Below are positions 25,639 through 34,134 of a DNA stretch of 64,000 nucleotides, in pieces; position 1 is the first letter of the stretch, and each line of letters starts with the position of its first letter. Under the pieces are notes generated by a model, which had not been told where the DNA came from, made no database searches, and saw only the letters and a list, made by a program, of their open reading frames with translations. The translations under genes were made by a program, and so were the position numbers. This DNA comes from Candidatus Poribacteria bacterium (GTDB lineage Bacteria > Poribacteria > WGA-4E > WGA-3G). The stretch is taken from the NCBI GenBank assembly GCA_022819945.1, contig JAJEGI010000115.1, positions 60,201 to 124,200 on the forward strand, written 5' to 3'.

Positions 25639-27264
25639 TTACTTTGGTAGAGTGGTAATAGAAATATGTGCAGATCCTTCAGGTTGTGATTTGAAAGGTT
25701 GAAAACCGCGTGTTGGAATTAGGTAGACATACCCATCCTCCTCATACGTTTCCCCGGGTGCTAAGTCCGGGAATGGTTCTCGCTTGGCATAAACATGCAG
25801 CTGCTCCGCACCGAATGGAGGTGTACACACAAACTTCCCGATCTCTAAACTTTGATTAGTCATTTCGGGACTAATATGGTAGTTTTTTAACAGCAGGGTC
25901 CGTTTTCCATCGGCAAGGATATAAATTAAACGGATGTAGGTTTCTTGGTTCGCCCGTGCAAAAACTGTCATTGTTTCCGCTTCGGTATAAACTACCGGTC
26001 CTGTCCCTCTATCCGTCGCTATTTCAACTGTTAATCCGTCATTGGCAAAAACTTTCGGATTGACAAGGGATTCCTCAGGTGAAACTTCTGTTGGTGAAGT
26101 TTCTGTTGGTTGCGGTGCCTCTTCAACCTGTGGTACTTTTTCAATTGGTGTTTCCTCAAGTGGATTAAAAAGTTTCCAATCCTGGGCGAATTGCTCAAGA
26201 TTGTCAGGTTTAAGTGAGATATCCTTGTCTCGGCGTTGATTCTCGCTAAATTGTACAACAGCCGCTGCCCTAAATTCACCCGTTGTGATATCGCGTAGTG
26301 TGGTGCGGAGCGTAATTTTGTCGCCATCTGCCCAATATCCTCCGAAGAATTGCAAAGGCTCGTCTTGGGATTGAACCTCATGCTTCTCGCGAAGTGGTTG
26401 AAATCCTCGCATCGGAGGAGAGCGATACCAACCTAACTCATCCGTGAGAGTTTCCAAAAAAAACGTTGAAGAAGGACTTACCACATTGAAACTATCATAC
26501 GTCAGTTCTTCTGTCTTCACTTTAGTGCCCCAGTCGCTGCTCTGCTGCTGGAATTGATAGGCAGTAATACGGGCAGCATCATTAATACCGATGATGGTTT
26601 GAGGCGCGATTTTCGCTACTTTTGCAATCACTTCTCCATGGAACATCATCAAATCTGCTTTGGCAACCCCACCTGCTATGTCCGCCAATTCAGCAAATGC
26701 CTCAGGAGGCGTTGTGTATGCTGCCCCGAGTTGAATGAGCTCTGCTTCCTTCAATGCTTCATACAATCGGTATGTGCTCAAATAAATCTTCGCCGCATCT
26801 GATAAATCTCCAGCCTCCTCTATGACCTGTGCTTTATGAAGGATGTCATTAATTTCTTGTCGTAAATCCGCAGCTTCGTCTGCATAAATCTGCTTGAGTT
26901 TATCACGCTTGACATAGACAATAACATAGGCATCTGGTGCCGTGGAAGGATAATATTCCCGAATTCCTTTGAGTTTGGCTCTTACCGAACTCTGGATTAC
27001 TGTACCGTAGTGTTCACGTACACGATTGTATACGAGCCAATCCTCTTCGTTCTCGTTGATAACATATCTGACTCTGTCGAAAATTTTCTTGGACAATTGA
27101 GCTTCTGCTCGATCCATGAGGGTTTCGACAGTTCCTGGACCTTCCGACACACCAACGAGGTATTCGCTACTCGGGTAGGCTTGTAGATCCGAGGTCATAT
27201 CGGCGTGTGAGGTATGAACAATCATCGTAAAAACAATTACAGAATAAACAAATAGTTTTCTCAT
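25639..27264 (-). CDS. Secreted protein with LPP20-like and DUF4384-like domains
   Basis: A 541-residue exported protein. The signal peptide (LFVYSVIVFTMIVHTSHA) is followed by a region with EYLVGVSEGPGTVETLMDRAEAQLSKKI, resembling LPP20/LPOA-type lipoprotein domains. A helical middle (about 130-170) has KAQVIEEAGDLSDAAKIYL. A Pro/Glu/Thr-rich linker lies near 395-425. The C-terminal domain (GLTVEIATDRG...YTEAETMTVFARANQETYIRL...GKRTLL) matches DUF4384. This kind of domain often occurs next to or fused to caspase domains, and here it neighbours two caspase-FGE genes on the same strand. The start at 27264 has GAGGAG nine bases upstream; a longer frame has no such signal. I infer that it works with the caspase proteins in the envelope. 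Confidence 0.75.
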   Translation of the reverse strand: MRKLFVYSVIVFTMIVHTSHADMTSDLQAYPSSEYLVGVSEGPGTVETLMDRAEAQLSKKIFDRVRYVINENEEDWLVYNRVREHYGTVIQSSVRAKLKGIREYYPSTAPDAYVIVYVKRDKLKQIYADEAADLRQEINDILHKAQVIEEAGDLSDAAKIYLSTYRLYEALKEAELIQLGAAYTTPPEAFAELADIAGGVAKADLMMFHGEVIAKVAKIAPQTIIGINDAARITAYQFQQQSSDWGTKVKTEELTYDSFNVVSPSSTFFLETLTDELGWYRSPPMRGFQPLREKHEVQSQDEPLQFFGGYWADGDKITLRTTLRDITTGEFRAAAVVQFSENQRRDKDISLKPDNLEQFAQDWKLFNPLEETPIEKVPQVEEAPQPTETSPTEVSPEESLVNPKVFANDGLTVEIATDRGTGPVVYTEAETMTVFARANQETYIRLIYILADGKRTLLLKNYHISPEMTNQSLEIGKFVCTPPFGAEQLHVYAKREPFPDLAPGETYEEDGYVYLIPTRGFQPFKSQPEGSAHISITTLPK

Positions 27265-28048
27265 GCACTTAAACTCCTCTGGGCTTGCGTTGTGAATTGA
27301 TAATTTTAATAGACAGCACAATTCAAAAATCCAAAAATTTTACCAAACACTTATACTGAAAAATAAGATGGAAGATCCTCTGAACCGTCAGTTACTGCAA
27401 TCACTCTTTGATAAAATAACGTAAGTTGCCACCTTGTAGCATCATCTGTTAGATTGTGCCCAAAAATGCCGCAAACTACCTTATTTTTGTCCAATAAGTG
27501 CGGGAACCCATATCGTCTTTGATAAGGCACAAACCCGCACAATCATTGAGAAAATAACACCTCAAAAGGTCTCAAAGTGCTTCTACACACCTTTGAGACT
27601 AAAAGGAAAGCAAACCACGATTTTTATCGCTTTTTCCAGCACGAAAGATGCCTTGAAAAAGTGAATGCCCAGTTATGCTAAGGGTTTCAAAGGTACGGGG
27701 TTGTGATTTGAGACCTTTTGACTCCTCTTGAAAGCAGATAGGGACTGGTATTGATAGCCTTTCATGGATCAACTGGATCCCGATGTGTTTGGACGAAAAC
27801 AAGGAAACTAAAAGTTCGCGCTACAAAATGCTTGGCTAATTGACATTTTTTAGTGAAATACGAGGACAGTTAGTCTAAAATCTTGTTGGCAGCAACTTGG
27901 GTTATATTAGGACATAATGAATAAAATTATATTTTTATTGTTATTATGTCGTAGCATAGCAAATTATACTCAAATTCAATTTCTAACGCAACTTAAATAA
28001 ATCTGATTTCAGTAGGAAATTCTATGGATTTACAAATGGCAATTTGGG
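27265..28048. other. Long intergenic region with inverted repeats and no convincing gene
   Basis: A 784-base region on which short frames of 63 and 67 codons exist but lack ribosome sites and family resemblance. It contains a 15-base inverted pair (27562-27576 and 27707-27721), a GTCTCAAAG...CTTTGAGAC hairpin at 27570-27600, two CTTTGATAA-containing near repeats around 27400-27530, and the 16-base sequence at 27891-27906. It may be the eroded remains of a mobile element; no transposase can be read. Confidence 0.5.
27562..27721. repeat. Inverted repeat pair, 15 bases each
   Basis: TCAAAAGGTCTCAAA at 27562-27576 is matched by its exact complement TTTGAGACCTTTTGA at 27707-27721. A third, partial copy (TTTGAGAC) lies at 27592-27599 and forms a local hairpin with the first. 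The 160 bases enclosed have no gene. Confidence 0.6.
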
Positions 28049-28891
28049 TTAGTCTGGTAGGAACAACTTTTCTATCTCTGCTGATCTGTTTGTTTTGCCA
28101 AGTGTTGAGAGCCTTTGAAACTCTGCCTCGGTAAGATGTTCAAAAATCTGATCAATCTCTGCATACAATTCGGTGGTATCCTCTGTCGTACCCGTATCTG
28201 TAGGATCATCGAGATCAACCTCGTACGCGTTTTCATAAATATCGGTGATTTGAATAACACCGCGTTTAGCACCTTCCGGCAATACCAATGAACCATCCGC
28301 TTCCAAAGTCCAATTTCCACCCACTGTTCCCGGCGCAGATGTAACCCCGAAACGCATCGTTGGCAATTTTTGACTTGGACGGAACGGGGTATCTTTAATT
28401 TCTTGAATATAGACCTCAACGCTGTTTTTCGTTAGGCGTTGCTCAAGCGTTTCAAGGTGCGAGAGTATCGACTTCCTGCTATCCGTAGGTAAATCTGCAA
28501 GCTTGGTTTTAGCGATCAGAGCCAAGATACTGAAATATCGTATATACGGGTCGACATCAGTATTGACAGGGAAAGGCACACTATTTCTGAACATCAATTC
28601 AGGATTGTTGCGGTATAACGTCATGCTATGCGCTTCCAACTGAAGTTGTTCGTGCTGCGGAAGTGCGTATTTTTTTCCGGTGGAAAGTTCAACACCCATA
28701 ATGGAATTGATGAGTTCAGAAAAGCGTTGCTGTTCCTCTGGTGTGAGCCTTCCTGAGTATTCATAAATAGGTGCAAAAAGTTCACGAGTCTTTGCGTAGT
28801 TTGCTTGGCGTTGGGTGTGCCAATAGAAGAGTCCTATGCACAGCAACACAATACCGAGTATACTTATGAAAAGAATCCGTTTTTTCTTCAT
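28049..28891 (-). CDS. Membrane-anchored protein of unknown function
   Basis: A 280-residue protein with a basic N-terminus (MKKKR) and one transmembrane segment (residues 6-23, LFISILGIVLLCIGLFYW), then a soluble domain presumably outside the inner membrane. Visible features: LTPEEQQRFSELINSIMGVE, a Leu-rich helix at about 135-160 (ILSHLETLEQRL), a short beta region (MRFGVTSAPGTVGGNWTLEADGSLVLPEGA), and an acidic Asp/Thr-rich stretch (DDPTDTGTTEDTTELY) before the final helix. LTEAEFQRLSTLG near the end echoes LTPEEQQRFSEL near the start. GGAGGTGG lies about nine bases before the ATG. No family was recognised. It is isolated between two large gaps. Confidence 0.65.
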   Translation of the reverse strand: MKKKRILFISILGIVLLCIGLFYWHTQRQANYAKTRELFAPIYEYSGRLTPEEQQRFSELINSIMGVELSTGKKYALPQHEQLQLEAHSMTLYRNNPELMFRNSVPFPVNTDVDPYIRYFSILALIAKTKLADLPTDSRKSILSHLETLEQRLTKNSVEVYIQEIKDTPFRPSQKLPTMRFGVTSAPGTVGGNWTLEADGSLVLPEGAKRGVIQITDIYENAYEVDLDDPTDTGTTEDTTELYAEIDQIFEHLTEAEFQRLSTLGKTNRSAEIEKLFLPD

Positions 28892-29199
28892 CCGTCTACC
28901 ACCTCCAACAATAATAATTCCTAAAATTTACCCACAAAATGGAAATTCTACTTCTTAAGGATACAATATTATAGACGAAAAGAGGGCATAACTTCCAGAA
29001 AAACCAGAATTATACACAATCTTCCCTCAAATTTTCGCGGATATTACTAAGCACCCCATATATCGGAAACACCCTTGACCTCAAAGCAGGTTCTCGTGTA
29101 TGATTATCTAATAGAACATGATACGGAAAAATAAAAATTTACCATAGTTAGCAGACATCAAATTTAGAGCGGGACAACCGTGTTCCAATGGAGGCTTGT
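28892..29199. other. Intergenic region between divergent genes
   Basis: A 308-base region. A TATAAT-like box for the minus-strand gene lies near 28970 without a clear partner, and a plausible plus-strand promoter is at 29075-29104. No repeat of the families described elsewhere in this window was seen here. Confidence 0.4.
29075..29104 (+). promoter_or_regulatory. Possible promoter for the O-methyltransferase gene
   Basis: TTGACC, an 18-base spacer, TATGAT. Each hexamer differs from the consensus by one base. The leader to the ATG at 29200 would be about 90 bases. Confidence 0.45.
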
Positions 29200-29769
29200 A
29201 TGTTTGATCAGGTTCTACAAGAGGTTGAGGCACAGTGTAAAGAAGAGAGAATCCCGATGTTAGGGGAAGAAAAGGCGAAATTTCTTGCCGCCTGCGTCGA
29301 AGAAGCGAAGCCGTCCCTTATTGTTGAATGTGGCACGGCTATCGGTTATTCTGGACTCTGGATGCTACGCGTGTTGAAAGCTGCCGGTACCGGACGCTTG
29401 ATAACAGTCGAAATAGACGCTGACCGAGCAACACAAGCACGCGCAAACTTTGAACGCGCTGGCATGGCGGACCTCGTCGATTCACGCATCGGTGATGCAC
29501 AAGAGGTACTCAAAAGCATCCAAGACCCCGTCGATTTTCTACTCCTTGATAACAACTTCAGCAACTATTTCCCATGCTTTCAAGCGATTGAATCGCGGTT
29601 GACGAATCCTGCAACCGTTCTTGCAGATAACGTCGGTATCGGGGCAGATTCGATGGCGGATTATCTCGGACACGTCCGCGAACGCTATGAATCTGAAACA
29701 CACTGGTTTGACATCGACCTGCCGTGGGTGAAACAGGACGCGATTGAAGTGAGTATTTATCGGCGTTAG
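29200..29769 (+). CDS. Class I SAM-dependent O-methyltransferase
   Basis: A 189-residue methyltransferase of the small catechol/caffeoyl-CoA O-methyltransferase type. The SAM-binding motif I is VECGTAIGYSGLWMLRVL; the acidic end of strand 2 is ITVEIDAD; DFLLLDNNFSNYFPCF would carry the metal/substrate residues and VLADNVGIG follows, in the order usual for this family (the normal metal ligands D...DN are at DN-N and ADN). Residues around 70-110 are helical with AGMADLVDSRIGDAQEVL. The start at 29200 has GGAGG five bases upstream; the frame is open four codons further up, but this would bury the ribosome site. It lies 77 bases before the UxaA-like gene. Confidence 0.85.
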   Translation: MFDQVLQEVEAQCKEERIPMLGEEKAKFLAACVEEAKPSLIVECGTAIGYSGLWMLRVLKAAGTGRLITVEIDADRATQARANFERAGMADLVDSRIGDAQEVLKSIQDPVDFLLLDNNFSNYFPCFQAIESRLTNPATVLADNVGIGADSMADYLGHVRERYESETHWFDIDLPWVKQDAIEVSIYRR

Positions 29770-29846
29770 TTCTACGCATGTCTCCCTACTCATGAGGCCT
29801 CTAACCTCACCAACAAATGCTGATATTCCCAAAGGAGTAAGTTTCT

Positions 29847-32546
29847 ATGGGTTATGATTTTACCGATGTTGCTCGGTTGCCTGCCCCAAATGATAATGTC
29901 GCTATCGCAACCCAAACGTTAGAGAGTGGTACACGTATCAATTACGAGGGGACTCAGTTTCAACTATCGCATACTATTTTAGAAGGGCATCGCTTTGCCA
30001 TCCAGTCGATTTCAGAGGAAGCACCGTTGTTGTCTTGGGGATTACCCTTCGGCTATGCAACACGTGCCATTGCCCCTGGGGACTACGTGTGCAATCAGAA
30101 GATGATTGATTCGTTGTCCATCAGGAATTTACCCTTTGAATTGCCAGAAACACCTAATTTTAGCGACAAGATGGCGCCATATCAATTAGACGATGCTGAA
30201 TTCCGTCCCGGAACACAGGTGCCACGGCACACGAACGCGCGTTCCTTTCTCGGTTATCAACGTCCCGGTAACCGTGGTGTTGGCACACGCAACTATATCG
30301 TCGTCATGGGAACAACCGCACGCACCTCCGGTTTCGCAAGAAGACTTGCAGAGATGTATCATAGGGGCGAGGTCACCTCGTCCGTACAAAACGCCTATCC
30401 CAACATAGACGGTGTTGTCGCCGTAACGCACACAGAAGGCGGTGAAAGTCAAACACCGAATAACATTGATATGTTGCTCCGAACGCTCGCCGGTTTTACT
30501 GTCCACCCGAATATCGGCGCGATGCTGCTCGTTGACTACGGCACCGAAGCGGTTACAAACGATATGCTTAAGACGTATATGCTACGCGAAGGCTATGCTC
30601 TGGATGATGTCGTCCATAGTTTCTATCGGTTGAAAGGGAGTTTCGATGAAGATTTAGCCAGCGGCGCGGAGATTATCAACGGATGGTTGGATAGTGTAAA
30701 CAGCATGCCACGCACTGAAGAATCTCTGGCATATCTGAAAATCGCTTTACAGTGCGGCGGCTCCGACGCCTTCTCCGGAGTATCGGGCAACCCGCTCGCT
30801 GCTTATGTTGCAAAAGAGGTCATCCGTTACGGAGGGTACGCCAACCTCGCAGAAACCGACGAACTGATCGGTTCGGAGGCGTATGTGCTTCAGAATGTCC
30901 GCGACCTGACCACCGCACGCACGTTTCTTGACACAATTGAACGGTTCAAAGAACGCGTTTCGTGGCACGGACACTCCGCAGAAGGAAACCCCTCTGGCGG
31001 TAACAACTTCCGCGGTCTCTATAATATCGCCATTAAATCGATCGGTGCAGCAATGAAGCGGCACCCCGATGTTTGTCTGGATTATGTCATCAATTACAGT
31101 GAACGCATGGAGAACCCGGGCTACTATTTCATGGATAGCCCGGGCAACGATTTAGAGAGCATCGCAGGACAGGTGGCATCCGGTTCCAACATGATTTTCT
31201 TTGTGACAGGTAACGGCTCCATCACGAATTTCCCGTTCGTACCGACGATCAAGATTGTCACGACGACGGGACGCTATGAGATGCTCACCAAGGATATGGA
31301 CGTGAACGCCGGGGCGTATCTTGATGGCACACCGATGGAAGAACTCGGTGAATCCATGCTGGATCTGACAGTAGATGTCGCGTCGGGTGAACGTTCAGTC
31401 GGTGAGAAAGCCGGACATTCTCAAGTCTCGCTGTGGCGCGATTGGAAGCAGACGGGTCCCGTGGATTTAGATCCACTGTTGTCGGAATCTGAATTGAAGT
31501 CAGGTGAACCGATTCCGATTGAAGCCTTGAGAGGAGGTGCGGTTAGGAAACCGCACCTACCAGATCGCGCGGTTTTTCGAGCCCTCCAAACGGAAGCAGG
31601 ATATCGCACGGATCAGGTCGGACTCATCTTACCCACAAGCCTCTGTTCCGGGCAGATTGCGGAAATGATTGCACACCGTTGTAATGAACGAAAGATCGGC
31701 GCAAAGCAAGGTATATCCCGTTTTGTTGCGCTTCCGCATACGGAGGGGTGTGGTGTCTCTGGCGGACGTTCCGAAGAGATTTATACCCGCACGATGATTG
31801 GACATCTCACACATCCGACGGTCGCACTTGGACTGCTCCTTGAACACGGTTGTGAAAAAACCCACAACGATCATGTCCGACATGAAATTCAGAAACTCGG
31901 TATATCACCGGAACACTACGGTTGGGCGAGTGTACAGTTGGATGGCGGGATTGATGCTGTTATTGAGAAGGTGCAAGACTGGTTTTCGGAAGAACTCGCC
32001 AGTAAACCGTCTGTTCCTGTTATTGATGTCGGCTTAGAACACCTCTGTATAGCCGTGACATCAACAGGTGAAGCAACGGGAACGGTCTCTGATTCTTTGA
32101 TAGAATTGGCGCATCGAATCGTCCCTGCGGGTGGAACGGTTATTGTACCGGCGAACGCGACATTCTTTAGAGAGGCTTTGTCAACTTCGCCGACATTGGC
32201 GTATGGGCAGCGGGTCGAAAAAGCCGGTTTCCACATCATGGAAACACCCACAGATCAACCCACAGAGACGTTAACAGGACTCGGCGCAGCAGGGGTGGAT
32301 CTGGCTCTCGCTCACATCGTCGGTGCTCCCTTGCAATCGCATGTAATGGTGCCGCTGATTCAAGTCTCCACAGATGCCGCAACACAATCCACCTACGGCG
32401 CGGATTTGGATTCGGAAACTGCCGATGTTGATGAACTATTAGCCTTGATTACAGAGGTGGCATCGCGGCAGTATACCCCGAAACTGCACGATAAGGGAAA
32501 CACGGATTTTCAGTTGACGCGCGGGTTGTTGGGGATTTCGATGTAA
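29847..32546 (+). CDS. UxaA-family (altronate/galactarate dehydratase-like) protein
   Basis: An 899-residue protein with an N-terminal SAF-like part (about residues 15-100; TLESGTRINYEG...APGDYVCNQ) and long sections of the D-galactarate dehydratase/altronate hydrolase family: GVGTRNYIVVMGTT at about 150, THTEGG at 200, then GTGNGS-like VTGNGSITNFPFVPTIKIVTTTGRYEML. A second copy of the same catalytic core is visible: VGLILPTSLCSGQIAEMI, LPHTEGCGVSGGRSEE, HPTVALGLLLEHGCEKTHND. Iron-binding Cys and His are consistent with dehydratase activity on a sugar acid; the exact substrate is open. At residues 563-571 a perfect palindrome encodes GGAVRKPHL in frame, and this looks like an insertion. AAAGGAG precedes the ATG. 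Confidence 0.88.
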   Translation: MGYDFTDVARLPAPNDNVAIATQTLESGTRINYEGTQFQLSHTILEGHRFAIQSISEEAPLLSWGLPFGYATRAIAPGDYVCNQKMIDSLSIRNLPFELPETPNFSDKMAPYQLDDAEFRPGTQVPRHTNARSFLGYQRPGNRGVGTRNYIVVMGTTARTSGFARRLAEMYHRGEVTSSVQNAYPNIDGVVAVTHTEGGESQTPNNIDMLLRTLAGFTVHPNIGAMLLVDYGTEAVTNDMLKTYMLREGYALDDVVHSFYRLKGSFDEDLASGAEIINGWLDSVNSMPRTEESLAYLKIALQCGGSDAFSGVSGNPLAAYVAKEVIRYGGYANLAETDELIGSEAYVLQNVRDLTTARTFLDTIERFKERVSWHGHSAEGNPSGGNNFRGLYNIAIKSIGAAMKRHPDVCLDYVINYSERMENPGYYFMDSPGNDLESIAGQVASGSNMIFFVTGNGSITNFPFVPTIKIVTTTGRYEMLTKDMDVNAGAYLDGTPMEELGESMLDLTVDVASGERSVGEKAGHSQVSLWRDWKQTGPVDLDPLLSESELKSGEPIPIEALRGGAVRKPHLPDRAVFRALQTEAGYRTDQVGLILPTSLCSGQIAEMIAHRCNERKIGAKQGISRFVALPHTEGCGVSGGRSEEIYTRTMIGHLTHPTVALGLLLEHGCEKTHNDHVRHEIQKLGISPEHYGWASVQLDGGIDAVIEKVQDWFSEELASKPSVPVIDVGLEHLCIAVTSTGEATGTVSDSLIELAHRIVPAGGTVIVPANATFFREALSTSPTLAYGQRVEKAGFHIMETPTDQPTETLTGLGAAGVDLALAHIVGAPLQSHVMVPLIQVSTDAATQSTYGADLDSETADVDELLALITEVASRQYTPKLHDKGNTDFQLTRGLLGISM
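31535..31558. repeat. Perfect palindrome inside the UxaA-like coding sequence
   Basis: AGGTGCGGTT, AGGA, AACCGCACCT: ten-base arms around a four-base loop, fully inside the coding region and in frame. Its GC-rich G-rich/C-rich arms resemble those of the intergenic hairpins in this window. Confidence 0.75.
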
Positions 32547-32556
32547 GAGGTACGCT

Positions 32557-32685
32557 ATGCAGAGAAATTACCCAATTGTTATTCATAAAAATCCAGATAG
32601 TGACTACTCTGTAACTGTGCCAGACCTGCCCGGTTGCATAACTGCTGGGGATACACTTGATGATGCGCAAAACCAAGCATTATAG
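32557..32685 (+). pseudogene. Truncated HicB-like antitoxin
   Basis: A 42-codon frame with MQRNYPIVIHKNPDSDYSVT, VPDLPGCITAGDTLDDAQ and a stop at TAG 32683. These residues match the N-terminal half of the HicB antitoxin/RNase-H-like family (the V.DLPGC.T.GDT segment), which is normally 70 residues or more and includes a DNA-binding end. Here the second half is missing, and the sequence after the stop has no resemblance to it. No HicA toxin lies beside it. AGAGGTACGC precedes the ATG, so it may still be translated. It follows the UxaA-like gene by ten bases. Confidence 0.7.
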
Positions 32686-32798
32686 GTTTTGATTACGGGG
32701 TGCAATCGGTTTAGGACTTACGGGAGATGCAATGAAGTGCCCACTAAGAACCGGGCTGCTTTTGAGAGGGACAGGTCCTTCTAAGACACTTATGTTGG

Positions 32799-32824
32799 CA
32801 GTGAGGCGATTTATCGCCTCACTG
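32799..32824. repeat. Perfect 11-base hairpin between convergent genes
   Basis: CAGTGAGGCGA, TTTA, TCGCCTCACTG. It sits between the UxaA-like gene/HicB remnant and the convergent lipoprotein gene. It lacks a clear T-run, so if it stops transcription it does not do so as a textbook terminator. Confidence 0.65.
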
Positions 32825-32877
32825 CGTCCATCCTATAGATTATTAGATGGTTAGAGTGGGGCATCTTCCATTGAGTT

Positions 32878-33360
32878 TCATTTCTTTTTGAAGACGATGA
32901 TAGTACCATCTTCGTCACTGGTTAGTGTAAGCGTATTCCCTGTTCTGGACCATGTGCCGGTGTCTACGTCTGTACTACTTCCATCTCCAAAAGCACCAGT
33001 TTCTTCTGATGTGACTGTTAGCGTATAGTTGGGGCCAGATAGGGAGTAAGTTCCCATTATTTTAATTGAAACCTCCCCAGAGAATTCAAAGCCTTCCTCT
33101 GTTGATTCAATCTGTACAGCCAGTTCCGCTTCCATCGTTCCATCGTCATTAAACGTCCAGTTGTTGGTAACAATGGAAGCCTTTACTTCTTCTCCTTCTT
33201 CAAGAACTTGTTCATAACTCTGACCATCAACGGTTTCTATTGCCCATGTGCCAATCCAATTGTCACCATCGTCACCACCACAACTGATGATTCCGATACT
33301 CAAAACTGCACAAAGGCTAACGAACCACAAAAACGAACGGGGGATTCCTTGTCCAAACAT
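32878..33360 (-). CDS. Lipocalin-like lipoprotein
   Basis: A 160-residue predicted lipoprotein. The signal sequence (FLWFVSLCAVLSIGIISC) ends at a Cys at residue 27 in IISC followed by GGDD, typical of an outer-membrane-bound lipoprotein in this lineage. The mature part is a small beta domain beginning IGTWAIETVDGQSY and passing through NNWTFNDDGTMEAELAV, GTYSLSGPNYTLTV and GTWSRTGNTLTLTSDEDG. This is the pattern of lipocalin-like (GTW...) domains common in Poribacteria and Bacteroidetes. Ligand unknown. AAGGAG lies about ten bases before the ATG. It shares a strand with the next gene upstream (33441-34040), about 80 bases away, with repeat DNA between. Confidence 0.8.
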   Translation of the reverse strand: MFGQGIPRSFLWFVSLCAVLSIGIISCGGDDGDNWIGTWAIETVDGQSYEQVLEEGEEVKASIVTNNWTFNDDGTMEAELAVQIESTEEGFEFSGEVSIKIMGTYSLSGPNYTLTVTSEETGAFGDGSSTDVDTGTWSRTGNTLTLTSDEDGTIIVFKKK

Positions 33361-33383
33361 GTTTTTTATTCTCCTTTTATATT

Positions 33384-33425
33384 AGTTATCAGAAGGAATA
33401 GTTATCAGAAGGAATAGTTATCAGT
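33384..33425. repeat. Tandem 16-base repeat related to the AGTTATCAG family
   Basis: TAGTTATCAGAAGGAA occurs twice in tandem, followed by TAGTTATCAGTTGTCAG. The same AGTTATCAG core occurs in the 5' regions near 42916-42970 and 54375-54430, again in front of minus-strand genes, and a variant near 11185-11210. Confidence 0.65.
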
Positions 33426-33440
33426 TGTCAGTTTGGAGCG

Positions 33441-34040
33441 TTAGAATAAACAATCTCCAACGACATCATCGTCCATAAGACATGAACAACTTGCATCTAA
33501 AAAATCCGCTAAACTTAGACAACCCAAAATGGTATCCTCCAATGCGCCATCTATATCCGAAGAGTTACCAGATGAAACATCCAAGGCATTGTCGGTTGAG
33601 GTATTTGAAATAAGGGCTGCAACGAGACCCAAAGAAAGGACACACCCGGTGCCAGCAAAAATCATTCGATTCTTGTATAATTTGTCCTGATAGGTGTGTA
33701 CGTAGGTCTCCACATATTCAGATGATTTCCCGAGTAATCGAACTGGTGGTGTCTGTGCCTTTTCAAGGTGAGCAGCCACAACGCCAAAGGCACTACATCC
33801 AAATCCCGCCGAAAACCAAAGCAGCTTTTCAGAATTTCCAAAATCAACTTTAACATCTCGTTCAGCATCCGCTTTTGCTGTTGCGACCAACGACTCTTTT
33901 TCTGATTTAGTATTTTGCTCAGCGATGGACTTGGCATCTGCCACTTCAGCGTTTTGTTGTGCCAGAGTGACAAAAGATATGCTAAAGGTCAATGCTATCA
34001 TTAAAGAGACTGAAACAAGGAATGTTGAGTTACTTTTCAT
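33441..34040 (-). CDS. Exported membrane-associated protein of unknown function
   Basis: A 199-residue protein. The N-terminus is a signal peptide or helix (FLVSVSLMIALTFSISFVTLA) ending in AQQ. A Lys/Glu/Ala-rich charged stretch follows (residues 28-65, with EQNTKSEKESLVATAKADAER), then two hydrophobic segments: LLWFSAGFGCSAFGVVAAHL (about 73-92) and MIFAGTGCVLSLGLVAALI (about 128-147). Between them is the SSEYVETYVHTYQDKLYKNR section, which resembles the Y..Y segment in the protein at 4939-5493. The tail is acidic with several Cys (LDASCSCLMDDDVVGDC). AAAAGGAAAT precedes the ATG. Function unknown. Confidence 0.6.
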   Translation of the reverse strand: MKSNSTFLVSVSLMIALTFSISFVTLAQQNAEVADAKSIAEQNTKSEKESLVATAKADAERDVKVDFGNSEKLLWFSAGFGCSAFGVVAAHLEKAQTPPVRLLGKSSEYVETYVHTYQDKLYKNRMIFAGTGCVLSLGLVAALISNTSTDNALDVSSGNSSDIDGALEDTILGCLSLADFLDASCSCLMDDDVVGDCLF

Positions 34041-34134
34041 GATATTTCCTTTTTATTTATTTGATTTCAACAAATGGAAAAGCTGGAAATATGAAAGGAA
34101 GTTATCTTCCACACTTTCAGTTTTCTGATACTGG

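Noticed and set aside
27351..27802. Two short minus-strand frames (63 and 67 codons) in the long gap
   Set aside because: No start signals, no recognisable domain; the region is rich in inverted repeats, so the frames are probably accidental.
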